A DNA stretch of 64,000 nucleotides from DATGZX01 sp035296965 (GTDB lineage Bacteria > Planctomycetota > Planctomycetia > Gemmatales > Gemmataceae): contig DATGZX010000101.1 in the NCBI GenBank assembly GCA_035296965.1, positions 3,255 to 67,254 on the forward strand. Direction: 5' to 3'. The notes under the pieces are model-generated. The model was not told the DNA's origin. It saw only the letters and a list, made by a program, of their open reading frames with translations, and searched no databases. Below are positions 25,817 to 34,873 of this stretch, piece after piece (the first letter of the stretch is position 1; each line of letters starts with the position of its first letter). The position numbers were made by a program, and so were the translations under genes.

Positions 25817-28129
25817 ATGAAACGAGTCCTCTCGACGTTAGCGGGCGGCATTCTCGCTTTTTCCTTTTATCTTGTTGCCTCTCCTTTCGTGGCAGCTGGA
25901 GATTGGACCCATTGGCGCGGGCCGGAGCAAACTGGAGTCTCGCGCGAGCAAGACTTGCCGGAGCGCTTCTCACTAAACCCGAACGTCCCGCAGAGCAACC
26001 TGATTTGGAAACAGCCCTACGGCGGTCGATCCACCCCATTGATCATGAATGGCCGGGTCTTCATTATCGACGATGCCGGCCCCAAGGGTGAGACGCCGGA
26101 AGAGCGGGTGCTCAAGCAGGAACGCGTCGTGGCCTTCGATGCGGACACGGGCAAGGTGCTCTGGGAGTATCGTTTCAACGTTTTCCAATCGGATATTGTC
26201 GCGAGCCGGCTGGGCTGGACGAACCTGGCAGGCGATCCGGAAACGGGCAATATCTACGCCCATGGAACGCAAGGCTTCCTCCTCTGTCTTGATCGCGACG
26301 GCAAACTGGTTTGGTCGCACTCTCTTACGGAAGAATATGGCCGGATTAGCGGATATGGCGGCCGCATGGCCAGTCCCATCGTTGACGGCGATCTCGTAAT
26401 CCAGGGCATGGTGAACGCGAGCTGGGGAGACCAGGCTCGCGGCGGTAACCGTTTTGTGGCTTTTGATAAGCGGACTGGGGCCGTGGTCTGGTGGTCCCAA
26501 CCCGGTGACCAGGTTAGAGGGACTTACTACTCGTCCCCGGTGGTGGCCGTCATCAATGGAGAACGTCTGGTAATAAGCGGCGCCTCGGATGGCTCCGTGT
26601 ACGCCCTGAAAGTCCGCACTGGTGAAAAGGTCTGGGGGTACACTTTCGGGGCGCGGGCCATCAACACGTCGCCCGTCGTTTCCGGCAACTATGTGTACAT
26701 CACGCATGGTGAGGAGAGCCCTGGGACCAACGTCCAGGGCCGCATCATTTGCCTCGACGCTGGCAAGGTGGTCAAGGGCAAGCCGACGTTGGTTTGGCAG
26801 GTGGACGGCATCAAAGCATCTTATGCTTCTCCCATCATCCACGATGATCGCCTCTACGTCCCTGACGAGGCAGGCAATCTGCACTGCTTCGATGCATCGA
26901 ATGGGAAGCTGATCTGGAAGTTCAGGTATGGCAGAGTCGTGAAGGGCTCGCCAGTCTGGGCTGACGATAAGATCTACCTTGCCGACGTGAATGCAACATT
27001 CCTCATCCTGAAGCCAGCAGCAAGCCAGTGCGTGAGACTCCACAAACAATTCTTCCCAAGCACGGAAGGGACGGGGGCAAACGTCGAAATCAACGGCACG
27101 CCGGCGGTCGCCAATGGCCGGGTGTACTTCATGACCCGCGACGAGATCTATTGCATCGGCAAGCCCAACCACAACGCCAAATCAATCCCCATTCCGGCAC
27201 GCCTAGGCGCAGCCCTCCCAGTTCCGGGCGCCAAGGCTACACACCTGCAGATTTTCCCCGCGGACGTTGTTCTAGGGCCCGGCGATAGTCAAGCTTTCAA
27301 GGCGCGCACTTATGATGCAAACGGCCAGTTTCTCCGCGAAGTGAAGGCTGAATGGTCTTTGCCATCGCCCCCTTCACCTCCTAATTCCAAGGTTGTCATT
27401 CCGCCCCTTCGCGGCGAGATCGATCCCGAGGGACAATTAACGACTGCCAAGGAACTACCTGGCCAGCAAGGGATTGTGGTCGCCAAGGCGGATGGACTGG
27501 TGGCCCGGGGACGCGTGCGCGTGGCGCCGCCATTGCCGTACAAGCAAGATTTCAAGAAGGTGCCTCTGGAGCGCACACCCGGCGGCTGGATCAATTGTCA
27601 GGGGAAGTTCATCGTCGTCGAGAAAGATGGCTCAAAGGTGTTGAAGAAGTTGGCCGACAATCCCAATCCGCTTCTATGCCGGGCCTATTCGTACATGGGG
27701 CTCCCTAGCTTGACGAACTACACCATTCAAGCCGATGTCATGGGCGAGCAAAAGCGGGCGGATCTGCCGGACATGGGCATCGTTGCCAATCGCTATACCC
27801 TTGAACTCGACGGCAACAAGCAGCGCCTGCGCATCCTCTCCTGGGAAGCGCTGCCACGCATCGACAAAGTACGCGCCTGGGAATGGAAGGCGGACGTGTG
27901 GTATCGCATGAGATTGTCGGTCCACGTCAATGGCGATAAAGCCGAAATCCGCGGCAAAGTCTGGCCCCGCGACGAGAAAGAACCCGCTGACTGGAGCATC
28001 GAATTCGACGACCCGCTTCCCAATCGCGAGGGTAGCCCTGCAATCTACGCCTACGCTACCGGCATCCTCGATAAGGAGCCGGGGGCGGCAGTTTATTACG
28101 ACAACGTCAGTGTGACACCTAATAAATAA
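25817..28129 (+). CDS. exported PQQ-like beta-propeller protein 2 with C-terminal sugar-binding-like domain
   Basis: 770 aa, the largest of the five paralogues. A signal peptide (to about residue 27) precedes GDWTHWRGPEQTGVSREQDL. Residues about 60-450 are PQQ-type blades (VVAFDADTGKVLWEYRF, FVAFDKRTGAVVWWSQPGD, VYALKVRTGEKVWGYTFG). Residues about 475-560 look like a Big/Ig-like domain (HLQIFPADVVLGPGDSQAFK). Residues 575-770 resemble a concanavalin/LamG-like domain (YTIQADVMGEQKRADLPDMG). This suggests a secreted binding protein, not a soluble PQQ enzyme. The start is the ATG right after the 11-bp tandem array. Confidence 0.85.
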   Translation: MKRVLSTLAGGILAFSFYLVASPFVAAGDWTHWRGPEQTGVSREQDLPERFSLNPNVPQSNLIWKQPYGGRSTPLIMNGRVFIIDDAGPKGETPEERVLKQERVVAFDADTGKVLWEYRFNVFQSDIVASRLGWTNLAGDPETGNIYAHGTQGFLLCLDRDGKLVWSHSLTEEYGRISGYGGRMASPIVDGDLVIQGMVNASWGDQARGGNRFVAFDKRTGAVVWWSQPGDQVRGTYYSSPVVAVINGERLVISGASDGSVYALKVRTGEKVWGYTFGARAINTSPVVSGNYVYITHGEESPGTNVQGRIICLDAGKVVKGKPTLVWQVDGIKASYASPIIHDDRLYVPDEAGNLHCFDASNGKLIWKFRYGRVVKGSPVWADDKIYLADVNATFLILKPAASQCVRLHKQFFPSTEGTGANVEINGTPAVANGRVYFMTRDEIYCIGKPNHNAKSIPIPARLGAALPVPGAKATHLQIFPADVVLGPGDSQAFKARTYDANGQFLREVKAEWSLPSPPSPPNSKVVIPPLRGEIDPEGQLTTAKELPGQQGIVVAKADGLVARGRVRVAPPLPYKQDFKKVPLERTPGGWINCQGKFIVVEKDGSKVLKKLADNPNPLLCRAYSYMGLPSLTNYTIQADVMGEQKRADLPDMGIVANRYTLELDGNKQRLRILSWEALPRIDKVRAWEWKADVWYRMRLSVHVNGDKAEIRGKVWPRDEKEPADWSIEFDDPLPNREGSPAIYAYATGILDKEPGAAVYYDNVSVTPNK

Positions 28130-28207
28130 ACGGTCCCTGGTCGGTGGCAAATGGCCTTCGGGCATAGACGAGTAAGCAGGGGCCTTCGTGTTGAAGGGAT
28201 TTAAGTG

Positions 28208-29896
28208 ATGAAATCGTATCGTACTTTACGCCGGTGGCTCGCGGCGGGCATCAGCTTGGCCGTACTGGGTGTGGTTGTGGCTTTGGTCGCTCATCGTTCT
28301 GGTCCTATCGAGACAGCGCAGAAGGCTCGGGCGGACGAGATTCAGGCCAAGATCTCGCATGCGTGGGCCCTCTTCGGTGGCAGCGCGAGCCGCAACATGG
28401 TCAACACGCTGGACAAGAACATCCCGTTCGAGTGCAACGTGGACAAGGGGCAGGAGAAGAACATCAAGTGGTCCGCCCAGCTGGGCTCCAAGTCATACGG
28501 TGGGCCGATCATTGCCGGCGGCCAGGTCTATGCAGGCACGAATAACGAAGCCCCGCGCAACCCGAAAATCACGGGCGACAAGGGCATTTTGATGTGCTTC
28601 AAGGAGTCGGACGGCAGTTTCCTTTGGCAGGCGGTGCACGACAAGCTCGCCTCCGGCATTGTCAACGATTGGACCCGCGAAGGCTTGTGCTCGACCCCTT
28701 GCGTGGAAGGCAACCGTGTTTACTACGTCAGCAACCGGTGCGAGCTGGTTTGTGCGGCCACACATGGCTTCCTCGACGGCAAGAACGACGGCGCCCAGGA
28801 TGAGCAGTACAAGAGTAAGCTCGACGCCGATTTCATCTGGCGCCTGGACATGATGAAGGAGTTGAACGTATTTCCGCACAACATGTCGGCTTGCGCTCCG
28901 CTCATCGTCGGCAGTATCATCTTTGTGGTGACGGCGAATGGCGTGGATGAAGGACACATCAATGTTCCTTCGCCCAAGGCGCCGAGCTTTATCGCCGTGG
29001 ACAAGAAGACCGGTAAACTTCTTTGGTCCGACAATTCTCCGTCCGTTGCTCTCCTTCAAGGAGCAGGCAAGGAAGCCGATTTCAAGCAGCTTGTGAACAA
29101 GGGCGAGCTGCTCATGCACGGGCAGTGGTCCAATCCGGCTTACGCCGAAGTGAACGGCCACCCGCAAGTCATTTTCCCAGGCGGCGACGGTTGGCTGCGG
29201 TCCTTCGAGCCGGCTACGGGCAAGTTACTTTGGAAGTTCGATTGCAATCCCAAAGATTCGAAGTACGAGTTGGGCGGCCGGGGCACGCGCAGCGATTTCA
29301 TCGCGACACCGGTCGTCTATGACAAGAAGGTGTACATCGGCGTCGGCCAAGATCCGGAGCATTACGAGGGCGTGGGCCACTTGTGGTGCATCGATCTCGA
29401 AAAAGCCGATCGCCTGGGTCAGACGAACAAAGACAACGACGTTTCGCCAAGGAACGACAACTTTGACCCGAAGAATCCTGTGAACAAGGATTCTGCCTTG
29501 CACTGGCATTTCGGGGGGCCCGTGTCGGCGGATTTGGCAGCAAAGATTGGCCGGGACTATCAGTTCGGCCGCACCATGAGCACGTGCGCCATCCATGACG
29601 GAATCGTCTACGTGGGAGAGTTAGCCGGCTATCTTCATTGCCTCGATGCGCAAACCGGCGAGGAGTACTGGAACCACGATCTGAAGGCCGCCATCTGGGG
29701 CTCGGCGTACTGGGTGGATGGCAAGGTTTATATCGGGACGGAAGACGGCGATATCTACGTCTTCTCCCACGGCAAGGAGAAGAAAGTGCTCGGCAAAATG
29801 GACATGAAGCACGCGGTCCGCAGCACACCGGTGGTGGCCAATGGGGTCATGTACATTTTGACCGAGAGCGTCTTGTACGCGATTGCGAAGCCGTAA
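28208..29896 (+). CDS. exported PQQ-like beta-propeller protein 3
   Basis: 562 aa. The N-terminus SYRTLRRWLAAGISLAVLGV is a membrane anchor or signal. The sequence reads like a quinoprotein propeller: AWALFGGSASRNMVNTLDKN, IIAGGQVYAGTNNEAPRNPK, LWCIDLEKADRL, and blades such as LHCLDAQTGEEYWNHDL. It also has long loops with acidic and Asn-rich segments (NKDNDVSPRNDNFDPKNPVN), possibly metal-binding. GTG three bases upstream of the chosen ATG is an alternative start; AAGGGA precedes both. It is followed by repeat copy B, which may end the transcription unit. Confidence 0.82.
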   Translation: MKSYRTLRRWLAAGISLAVLGVVVALVAHRSGPIETAQKARADEIQAKISHAWALFGGSASRNMVNTLDKNIPFECNVDKGQEKNIKWSAQLGSKSYGGPIIAGGQVYAGTNNEAPRNPKITGDKGILMCFKESDGSFLWQAVHDKLASGIVNDWTREGLCSTPCVEGNRVYYVSNRCELVCAATHGFLDGKNDGAQDEQYKSKLDADFIWRLDMMKELNVFPHNMSACAPLIVGSIIFVVTANGVDEGHINVPSPKAPSFIAVDKKTGKLLWSDNSPSVALLQGAGKEADFKQLVNKGELLMHGQWSNPAYAEVNGHPQVIFPGGDGWLRSFEPATGKLLWKFDCNPKDSKYELGGRGTRSDFIATPVVYDKKVYIGVGQDPEHYEGVGHLWCIDLEKADRLGQTNKDNDVSPRNDNFDPKNPVNKDSALHWHFGGPVSADLAAKIGRDYQFGRTMSTCAIHDGIVYVGELAGYLHCLDAQTGEEYWNHDLKAAIWGSAYWVDGKVYIGTEDGDIYVFSHGKEKKVLGKMDMKHAVRSTPVVANGVMYILTESVLYAIAKP

Positions 29897-29930
29897 TTCG
29901 GGCTGGAACTGTCGGGCTGGTTTCTGCTCA

Positions 29931-30050
29931 TACTAGCCCGAAGCGTGAGCGAGGTCCTCGCTTACCAGCTGATACTAGCCCGAAGTGCTAACGAGATCCT
30001 CGCTCACGCTTCGGGCTAGTGTCAGCGGATTGGTGCGCGGTGATGTAGAT
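29931..30050. repeat. dispersed palindromic repeat, copy B
   Basis: This contains one and a half units: TACTAGCCCGAAGCGTGAGC, then GATACTAGCCCGAAGTGCTA, and the complementary CTCACGCTTCGGGCTAGTGT, followed by the tail CAGCGGATTGGTGCGCGGTG with ATGTAGAT. The arms can fold into a long GC-rich hairpin. The tail ends exactly at the ATG of the next gene, so the repeat supplies its 5' leader. Confidence 0.85.
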
Positions 30051-30872
30051 ATGGCGACACAGGCAAAGGAGCTCTGGAGCTTGGTCCTGGATCATCAGCA
30101 GATTGATCCAGAAGGACTGGCTACCGCCATTGAGGAAGGGGCAGCCGACGAAGGACTGGACTATCGAACTCGGCTTCTCATCCGCGATTCTGTCGAGGCT
30201 TTGAAAGGACACTGGGGAGAGGGGCGCGTCGCGACATGGTTGGCAGCCTGCCCCGCGCGTGAAATGATTGAGCCAATCTTGCGAGAGAGGTTCGATCGTC
30301 CTGGATTCCCTTTTCTTAGCGAGCAAATTATGGAACCTACTCGCCCGGAGACGATCAAGCAATTCCTTCGCGAATTAGGCAACCAATTGCGCTCTCGAAC
30401 TCGAATCGATGTGGGCGGGTCAGTCGCACTCATTTTGCCCGGATATCTCACGCGTCGGACGCAGGATTTGGATGTTGTGAATGAAGTGCCCTCGGAAATC
30501 CGCTCGCAGGGGAAGTTTCTGAATGAACTAATGCAACGTTATCAGTTACAGCTATCGCATTTCCAATCCCGTTATCTCCCGCAGAGCTGGGAGCAGCGCG
30601 TTCACTCGTTAGGCGCTCTTGGGCGATTGGAGGTTTATCTACTCGATGTTTATGACGTCTTCTTGAGCAAGCTCTTTAGTGCTCGCGAAAAGGACCGCGA
30701 CGATCTGCGTGCTCTACTCCCTCATCTCTCCAAAGACGCGATCAGCGCGCGGCTGCTCGATACCACAAAACCCTTTTTGAGCGAGACCGCCTTTCGCGAG
30801 CAGGCAGCTAAGAACTGGTACATCCTATTTGGAGAACCTCTTCCTTCCTGGACAGAACCTACCGAAACATGA
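30051..30872 (+). CDS. nucleotidyltransferase-fold protein (DUF6036-like)
   Basis: 273 aa. Residues 118-145 (RIDVGGSVALILPGYLTR, then RTQDLDV) show the GGS and the D-x-D of a nucleotidyltransferase fold, as in DUF6036/AbiEii-type proteins. Later LLDVYDVFLSKLFSAREKDR contains the conserved Lys and Asp of that group. The N-terminal ~100 residues are helical and unassigned. AbiEii-type proteins are toxins of abortive-infection systems, but this one has no antitoxin partner. Instead its stop overlaps the start of the EhpF-like gene (ATGA). The start at 30051 directly abuts repeat copy B. The link to the metabolic genes is unexplained. Confidence 0.65.
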   Translation: MATQAKELWSLVLDHQQIDPEGLATAIEEGAADEGLDYRTRLLIRDSVEALKGHWGEGRVATWLAACPAREMIEPILRERFDRPGFPFLSEQIMEPTRPETIKQFLRELGNQLRSRTRIDVGGSVALILPGYLTRRTQDLDVVNEVPSEIRSQGKFLNELMQRYQLQLSHFQSRYLPQSWEQRVHSLGALGRLEVYLLDVYDVFLSKLFSAREKDRDDLRALLPHLSKDAISARLLDTTKPFLSETAFREQAAKNWYILFGEPLPSWTEPTET

Positions 30873-31975
30873 CCAAAGCAAACACCACCGCTTCTCCTGA
30901 GAAAATCAAACAGGCCCGGGAGAAACTCGACGCGCACGTGCGCGAGATCGTCGGCTGGCATTTCAATTCCGAAACCGGCACGCCCTTCTGGCTGGATCGG
31001 GCCAAAACGCTGGGCTTCGATCCGCGCAAGGAAGTTCACGGGTTCGATGATTTGAAGAGATTCGGCTTCTTCGAAGACGAATGGCTCCGAGGCGGGCCTG
31101 TCCGTCGGTGGGTTCCTCGAGCCTTGCAAAATAAGCCTATTTATGTCTTTGAGACGGGCGGGACAACCGGTATCCCGAAGTCCCGTATCAACATCGAAGA
31201 CTTCCGTCTCGATTACGAGATGTTCAGCGAGACCCTGCCTGAGCAATACTTCCCGAAGGGAGCCAACTGGCTGATGCTCGGCCCGTCCGGTCCGAGAAGG
31301 CTTCGTTTGGCTGTGGAGCATTTATGCCAGCACCGCGGCGGCATTTGCTTCTGCGTGGACCTCGATCCGCGTTGGGTGGTGAAGCTGATCAAGAAGGGCT
31401 GGATGGAGCACCTGAACGCCTACAAGGAGCACGTCATTGACCAGGCCCTTACAACCTTGAAGGCCGGCCACGATATCAAGTGCATGTTTACGACGCCCAA
31501 GCTGCTGGAGTCCTTTGCCGGGGCCCTGGAAAAGCAGGGTTCGAGCGTCAAGCAAACGGGAATCACCGGCATCTTCTCCGGCGGCACGGAGTTTACGCCG
31601 CAGTTCACGCGGTTTGCAGTTGAGGAGCTGCTCGAAGGAGTGTACATGACTCCGACCTACGGCAACACCCTGATGGGGTTGGCCTGCTCCAAGCCTGTCA
31701 GTGCCGAAGATGGCTACAAGATCAGCTACTACGCGCCGCAGCCAAGAGCTGTCGTGCAGGTTGTGGATCTGGACGATCCCGATAAACTCGTCGATTATGG
31801 CCAGACCGGCCGGGTGATGCTGACGACTCTGACCAAAGAGTTCTTCATGCCGCGCTTCCAGGAGCGCGACGAAGGGGAGCGCGAACTGCCGTATGAAAGA
31901 TTCCCCTGGGACGGCGTCAGCGGCGTCCGGCCCTACCGAGGTTTCGCGGCAACGACCACGGTGGGCGTGTATTGA
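30869..31975 (+). CDS. EhpF-like acyl-adenylating enzyme
   Basis: 368 aa, shorter than typical acyl-CoA ligases. The ATP-binding loop is VFETGGTTGIPKSRI (93-107). The region TPTYGNTLMGLACSKP corresponds to the adenylate-binding A5 motif, and RVMLTTLTKEFFMPRFQERD to A7. The C-terminal swinging domain of acyl-CoA ligases is missing. In phenazine biosynthesis, EhpF of this type activates an aromatic carboxylate for its partner reductase EhpG; LuxE is a distant analogue. Here a reductase gene follows 174 bases downstream, making the pair likely partners. The substrate is unknown; an aromatic acid is inferred from the neighbouring chorismate-lyase-like gene. Confidence 0.72.
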   Translation: MTKANTTASPEKIKQAREKLDAHVREIVGWHFNSETGTPFWLDRAKTLGFDPRKEVHGFDDLKRFGFFEDEWLRGGPVRRWVPRALQNKPIYVFETGGTTGIPKSRINIEDFRLDYEMFSETLPEQYFPKGANWLMLGPSGPRRLRLAVEHLCQHRGGICFCVDLDPRWVVKLIKKGWMEHLNAYKEHVIDQALTTLKAGHDIKCMFTTPKLLESFAGALEKQGSSVKQTGITGIFSGGTEFTPQFTRFAVEELLEGVYMTPTYGNTLMGLACSKPVSAEDGYKISYYAPQPRAVVQVVDLDDPDKLVDYGQTGRVMLTTLTKEFFMPRFQERDEGERELPYERFPWDGVSGVRPYRGFAATTTVGVY

Positions 31976-32149
31976 ATGCCTGTCTGCACGCAGTTTGTAG
32001 GATTTGAGGCCATCGTGCCGACGCCTGAAAACGGCGCACTCTTGGCGTACTTTCGGCGCACCTTGGCCCGAGGGATTACTGCACTGACTTTACTTCTTGC
32101 ACAAGAGCGCTGACCGAAAGATGCCAAGCTTCCGCCCGGAGACTGTCCG

Positions 32150-33583
32150 ATGATACACATCCCGGTTCTACGATGGGGCGAACCCTACAAAAGCATGGAC
32201 GTGGACAAAGTCGTCCACTTTGCGACTGGCGAGCCAATGGTTGAGGTCAGCCGGGCGAACGGCGGCCTGATCGAACGTGACATGCGCCACGCCAAGCGCG
32301 CCCGCGATGTTCTTCGCGAATTCCCCATCGCGGAGCTCATCAAGATGATCAAGAAGGCGGCCGACTTCTATGTCGAGGCAGAGCTGCCCCTGGGCGACGG
32401 CACGCAAACACCCGACCAGTTCGTGCGCATGCAATCCGCCACGACAGGCCTGCCCGAGCACATGTGCCGGTTCAACATGAAGAAGAACCACTTTGTGCTC
32501 AATCAAATGGACAAGATGCTCGACGCTCTCACGCGCGGCCTCGACCCGGACATCCTGTCGCGCGGCTACGGCGTGGAACACCGCGGCGTTCCGGTAAGCT
32601 ATCAGGCGCAGTCGCCCGTGTTGGGTCTTGTATTACCCAGCAATTCGCCCGGCGTGCACACCCTCTGGCTGCCCATCATCCCGATGCAGGTGGGTCTCGT
32701 ACTGAAGCCGGGGCCGCAGGAACCGTGGACGCCGTTCCGCATGGCGCAAGCGTTTTACCAGGCAGGGATCCCCAAGCAGGCGATTTCAATCTATCCGGGC
32801 CTGGGCGACGTCGGCGCCGCCGTGCTGGCCAGTTGCCCGCGCAGCCTGATCTTTGGCGGCACCGCCACGGTCGAGCAGTACAAGGGCAATCCGCGCGTGC
32901 AGGCGCATGGTCCCGGCTTCAGCAAAATCATTTTGGGCGACGATGAAGTAGACAACTGGGAAAAGTATCTGTACATCATGGCGGACAGCGTGTTCGTCAA
33001 CAGCGGCCGTGGCTGCATTAATTGCTCCGGCATCTGGGCTTCTCGGCACACTCGCGAAATCGCCGAAGCGCTGGCCGAGCGCATCGGCCCGGTCCAACCT
33101 CTGCCGCCCGACGATCCCAAGTCTTCGCTCGCCGCGTTTACTGTTGCAGGTCAAGCCGACGCTATCTCGGCCGACATCGATAAGGACCTTCAAGCGGCCG
33201 CCGTCCACGACATGACTGCCAAGTTCGGCAAGCGCCTTGTGAAAAAGGAACGTTGCGATTACCTGCGGCCGACCGTTATCCTTTGCGACTCTCCCGAACC
33301 AGCTATCTCGCGCAAGGAATTCATGTTCCCATTTGCAACGGTCGTCCAGTGCCCGCAGGACAAGATGCTCGAAGCAATCGGCCCCACACTCGTTTGCTCA
33401 GCCGTTACGAAGGACAAAAAATTCCAGCGGGCGCTCATCGACGCGATGCATATCGACCGGTTGAATATCGGCCCCATTCCCACGATTCAGCTAAACTGGC
33501 TGCAACCGCACGAGGGCAGCATCGTGGATTTCCTGTTCCGGGCCCGCGCGTTTCAATTCGATAAGGACATGGTGAACGTCTAA
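32150..33583 (+). CDS. EhpG/LuxC-like acyl (aldehyde-forming) reductase
   Basis: 477 aa, of the aldehyde dehydrogenase superfamily. The cofactor region is VLGLVLPSNSPGVHTLWLP with KPGPQEPWTP (Lys186). The catalytic Cys is most likely Cys289 in VNSGRGCINCSGIW, where the usual G-Q-x-C is G-R-G-C; Cys292 is close by. Such enzymes accept an acyl group from an adenylating partner or CoA onto Cys and reduce it with NAD(P)H to an aldehyde. With the EhpF-like gene upstream and an alcohol dehydrogenase downstream, it fits an acid-to-aldehyde-to-alcohol route. A CGGAG ribosome binding site precedes the ATG. The alternative is an oxidising aldehyde dehydrogenase. Confidence 0.75.
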   Translation: MIHIPVLRWGEPYKSMDVDKVVHFATGEPMVEVSRANGGLIERDMRHAKRARDVLREFPIAELIKMIKKAADFYVEAELPLGDGTQTPDQFVRMQSATTGLPEHMCRFNMKKNHFVLNQMDKMLDALTRGLDPDILSRGYGVEHRGVPVSYQAQSPVLGLVLPSNSPGVHTLWLPIIPMQVGLVLKPGPQEPWTPFRMAQAFYQAGIPKQAISIYPGLGDVGAAVLASCPRSLIFGGTATVEQYKGNPRVQAHGPGFSKIILGDDEVDNWEKYLYIMADSVFVNSGRGCINCSGIWASRHTREIAEALAERIGPVQPLPPDDPKSSLAAFTVAGQADAISADIDKDLQAAAVHDMTAKFGKRLVKKERCDYLRPTVILCDSPEPAISRKEFMFPFATVVQCPQDKMLEAIGPTLVCSAVTKDKKFQRALIDAMHIDRLNIGPIPTIQLNWLQPHEGSIVDFLFRARAFQFDKDMVNV

Positions 33584-33643
33584 TGAAGTATGGTTAGGCA
33601 ACCGCCCGCGGTGCTGTTATAGACCGGTGGGCGTAGGAAGTTA

Positions 33644-34873
33644 ATGTCGGCGGGAGTTGACCGTATGAAGGTAAATCTGGCGCCCGTCTCAACCAGCAGC
33701 ACGCGGTCCAATTCGTCTGCCTGGCAGCCTGCATCTTTCGACTATCATCCGCTCACGCGCGTAGTGTTCGGCCCTGGAACTCTCTCCCGCCTCGGAGAGT
33801 TGGTACATGAGTTGGGCGGCACCCGCGTCCTTCTTGTCACCGACCCCGGGCTGGAAGCTGCCGGACATCCGCTACGCGCGCAAGCGTCTTTGCGGGACTC
33901 TGGTGCAGAAGTCTTCCTGTTCGACGGCGTGGAAGAGAATCCGAGCACGATTCACGTGGAGAAAGGGCTCGCGCTCGCCCGGAAGAACCAGGTCGATTTC
34001 ATTGTCGCGGTCGGCGGCGGTAGTTCGATGGACTGCGCCAAGGGCATTAATTTCTTGTTCACCAACGGCGGCAGTATGGCGAAATACGAGGGCTTTGGCA
34101 AGGCAACGAAGCCCATGCTTCCATCGATCGCCATTCCCGCAACAGCGGGCACCGGCAGTGAGGCTCAATCGTACGCCCTGATCGCCGATGAGCAAACTCA
34201 TATGAAGATGGCCTGTGGCGACCGCAAGGCGGCTTTCCGCGTGGCTATTCTTGATCCGGAGGTCACCGTCTCGCAGCCGTCCGCAGTGACGGCCATCACC
34301 GGGATCGACGCCCTGGCGCATGCCCTGGAAAGCTACGTGTGCATTAAGCGGAATGCGCTGTCTCAGGCTTTCGCGCGCGAGTCCTGGCGCTTGCTCGAGC
34401 CAAGTCTGGAGACTGCCTTGCGCGAGCCTGGCAACCTTGATGCGCGGAGTGCAATGCAACTGGGTGCTCACTTTGCCGGTATTGCGATTGAAAACTCGAT
34501 GCTCGGCGCTTGCCACGCCTGCGCGAATCCGCTGACCGCTCATTACGGGTTGACGCACGGCATCGCCATTGGGATCTTGCTGCCCCACGTGCTCCGCTTT
34601 AACGCTCCCGCGGTTGGTAGCCTGTACGGCGAACTGGCCCATGAGGCGGGGCTGCTGAATGGTAATCTTGGCGTTGCCAGCGAATCGCTTGCTCGGCGGA
34701 TTACCGATTTGCTGGTGGCATCGCGCTTGCCCACGGACCTGGCGAGCTGCGGCGTAAGCGAAGGCATCCTCCCGGTGCTTGCGGAAGAAGCAACTCAGCA
34801 ATGGACCGCCAAGTTCAATCCGCGTCCGCTGACCGAGGCCGATTTCGTCCATCTGTACGAGGCAGCGCTATGA
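33644..34873 (+). CDS. iron-containing alcohol dehydrogenase
   Basis: 409 aa. Group III alcohol dehydrogenase: VVFGPGTLSRLGELVHELGG at the start, the nucleotide-binding VGGGSSMDCAKGINFL, ATAGTGSEA, and the metal site ITGIDALAHALE (Asp and His), GACHACANPL (His) and YGLTHGIAIG (His). The expected metal ligands are all there. It would interconvert an aldehyde and an alcohol with NAD(P)H in the cytoplasm. AGGAAG precedes the ATG; an internal ATG at 33665 is possible. The extra ~25 residues before the domain are disordered-looking. It lies 60 bases after the reductase, and its stop overlaps the next PQQ gene (ATGA). Confidence 0.88.
   Translation: MSAGVDRMKVNLAPVSTSSTRSNSSAWQPASFDYHPLTRVVFGPGTLSRLGELVHELGGTRVLLVTDPGLEAAGHPLRAQASLRDSGAEVFLFDGVEENPSTIHVEKGLALARKNQVDFIVAVGGGSSMDCAKGINFLFTNGGSMAKYEGFGKATKPMLPSIAIPATAGTGSEAQSYALIADEQTHMKMACGDRKAAFRVAILDPEVTVSQPSAVTAITGIDALAHALESYVCIKRNALSQAFARESWRLLEPSLETALREPGNLDARSAMQLGAHFAGIAIENSMLGACHACANPLTAHYGLTHGIAIGILLPHVLRFNAPAVGSLYGELAHEAGLLNGNLGVASESLARRITDLLVASRLPTDLASCGVSEGILPVLAEEATQQWTAKFNPRPLTEADFVHLYEAAL

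Noticed and set aside
25973..27172. 399-codon minus-strand open frame
   Set aside because: Antisense shadow of PQQ protein 2, rich in His/Arg/Asp as expected for a complement of a GC-rich gene.
29931..30050. palindromic repeats considered as CRISPR
   Set aside because: Only one to two units per site with no regular unique spacers.
33872..34852. 326-codon minus-strand open frame
   Set aside because: Antisense of the iron alcohol dehydrogenase with all metal ligands on the plus strand.
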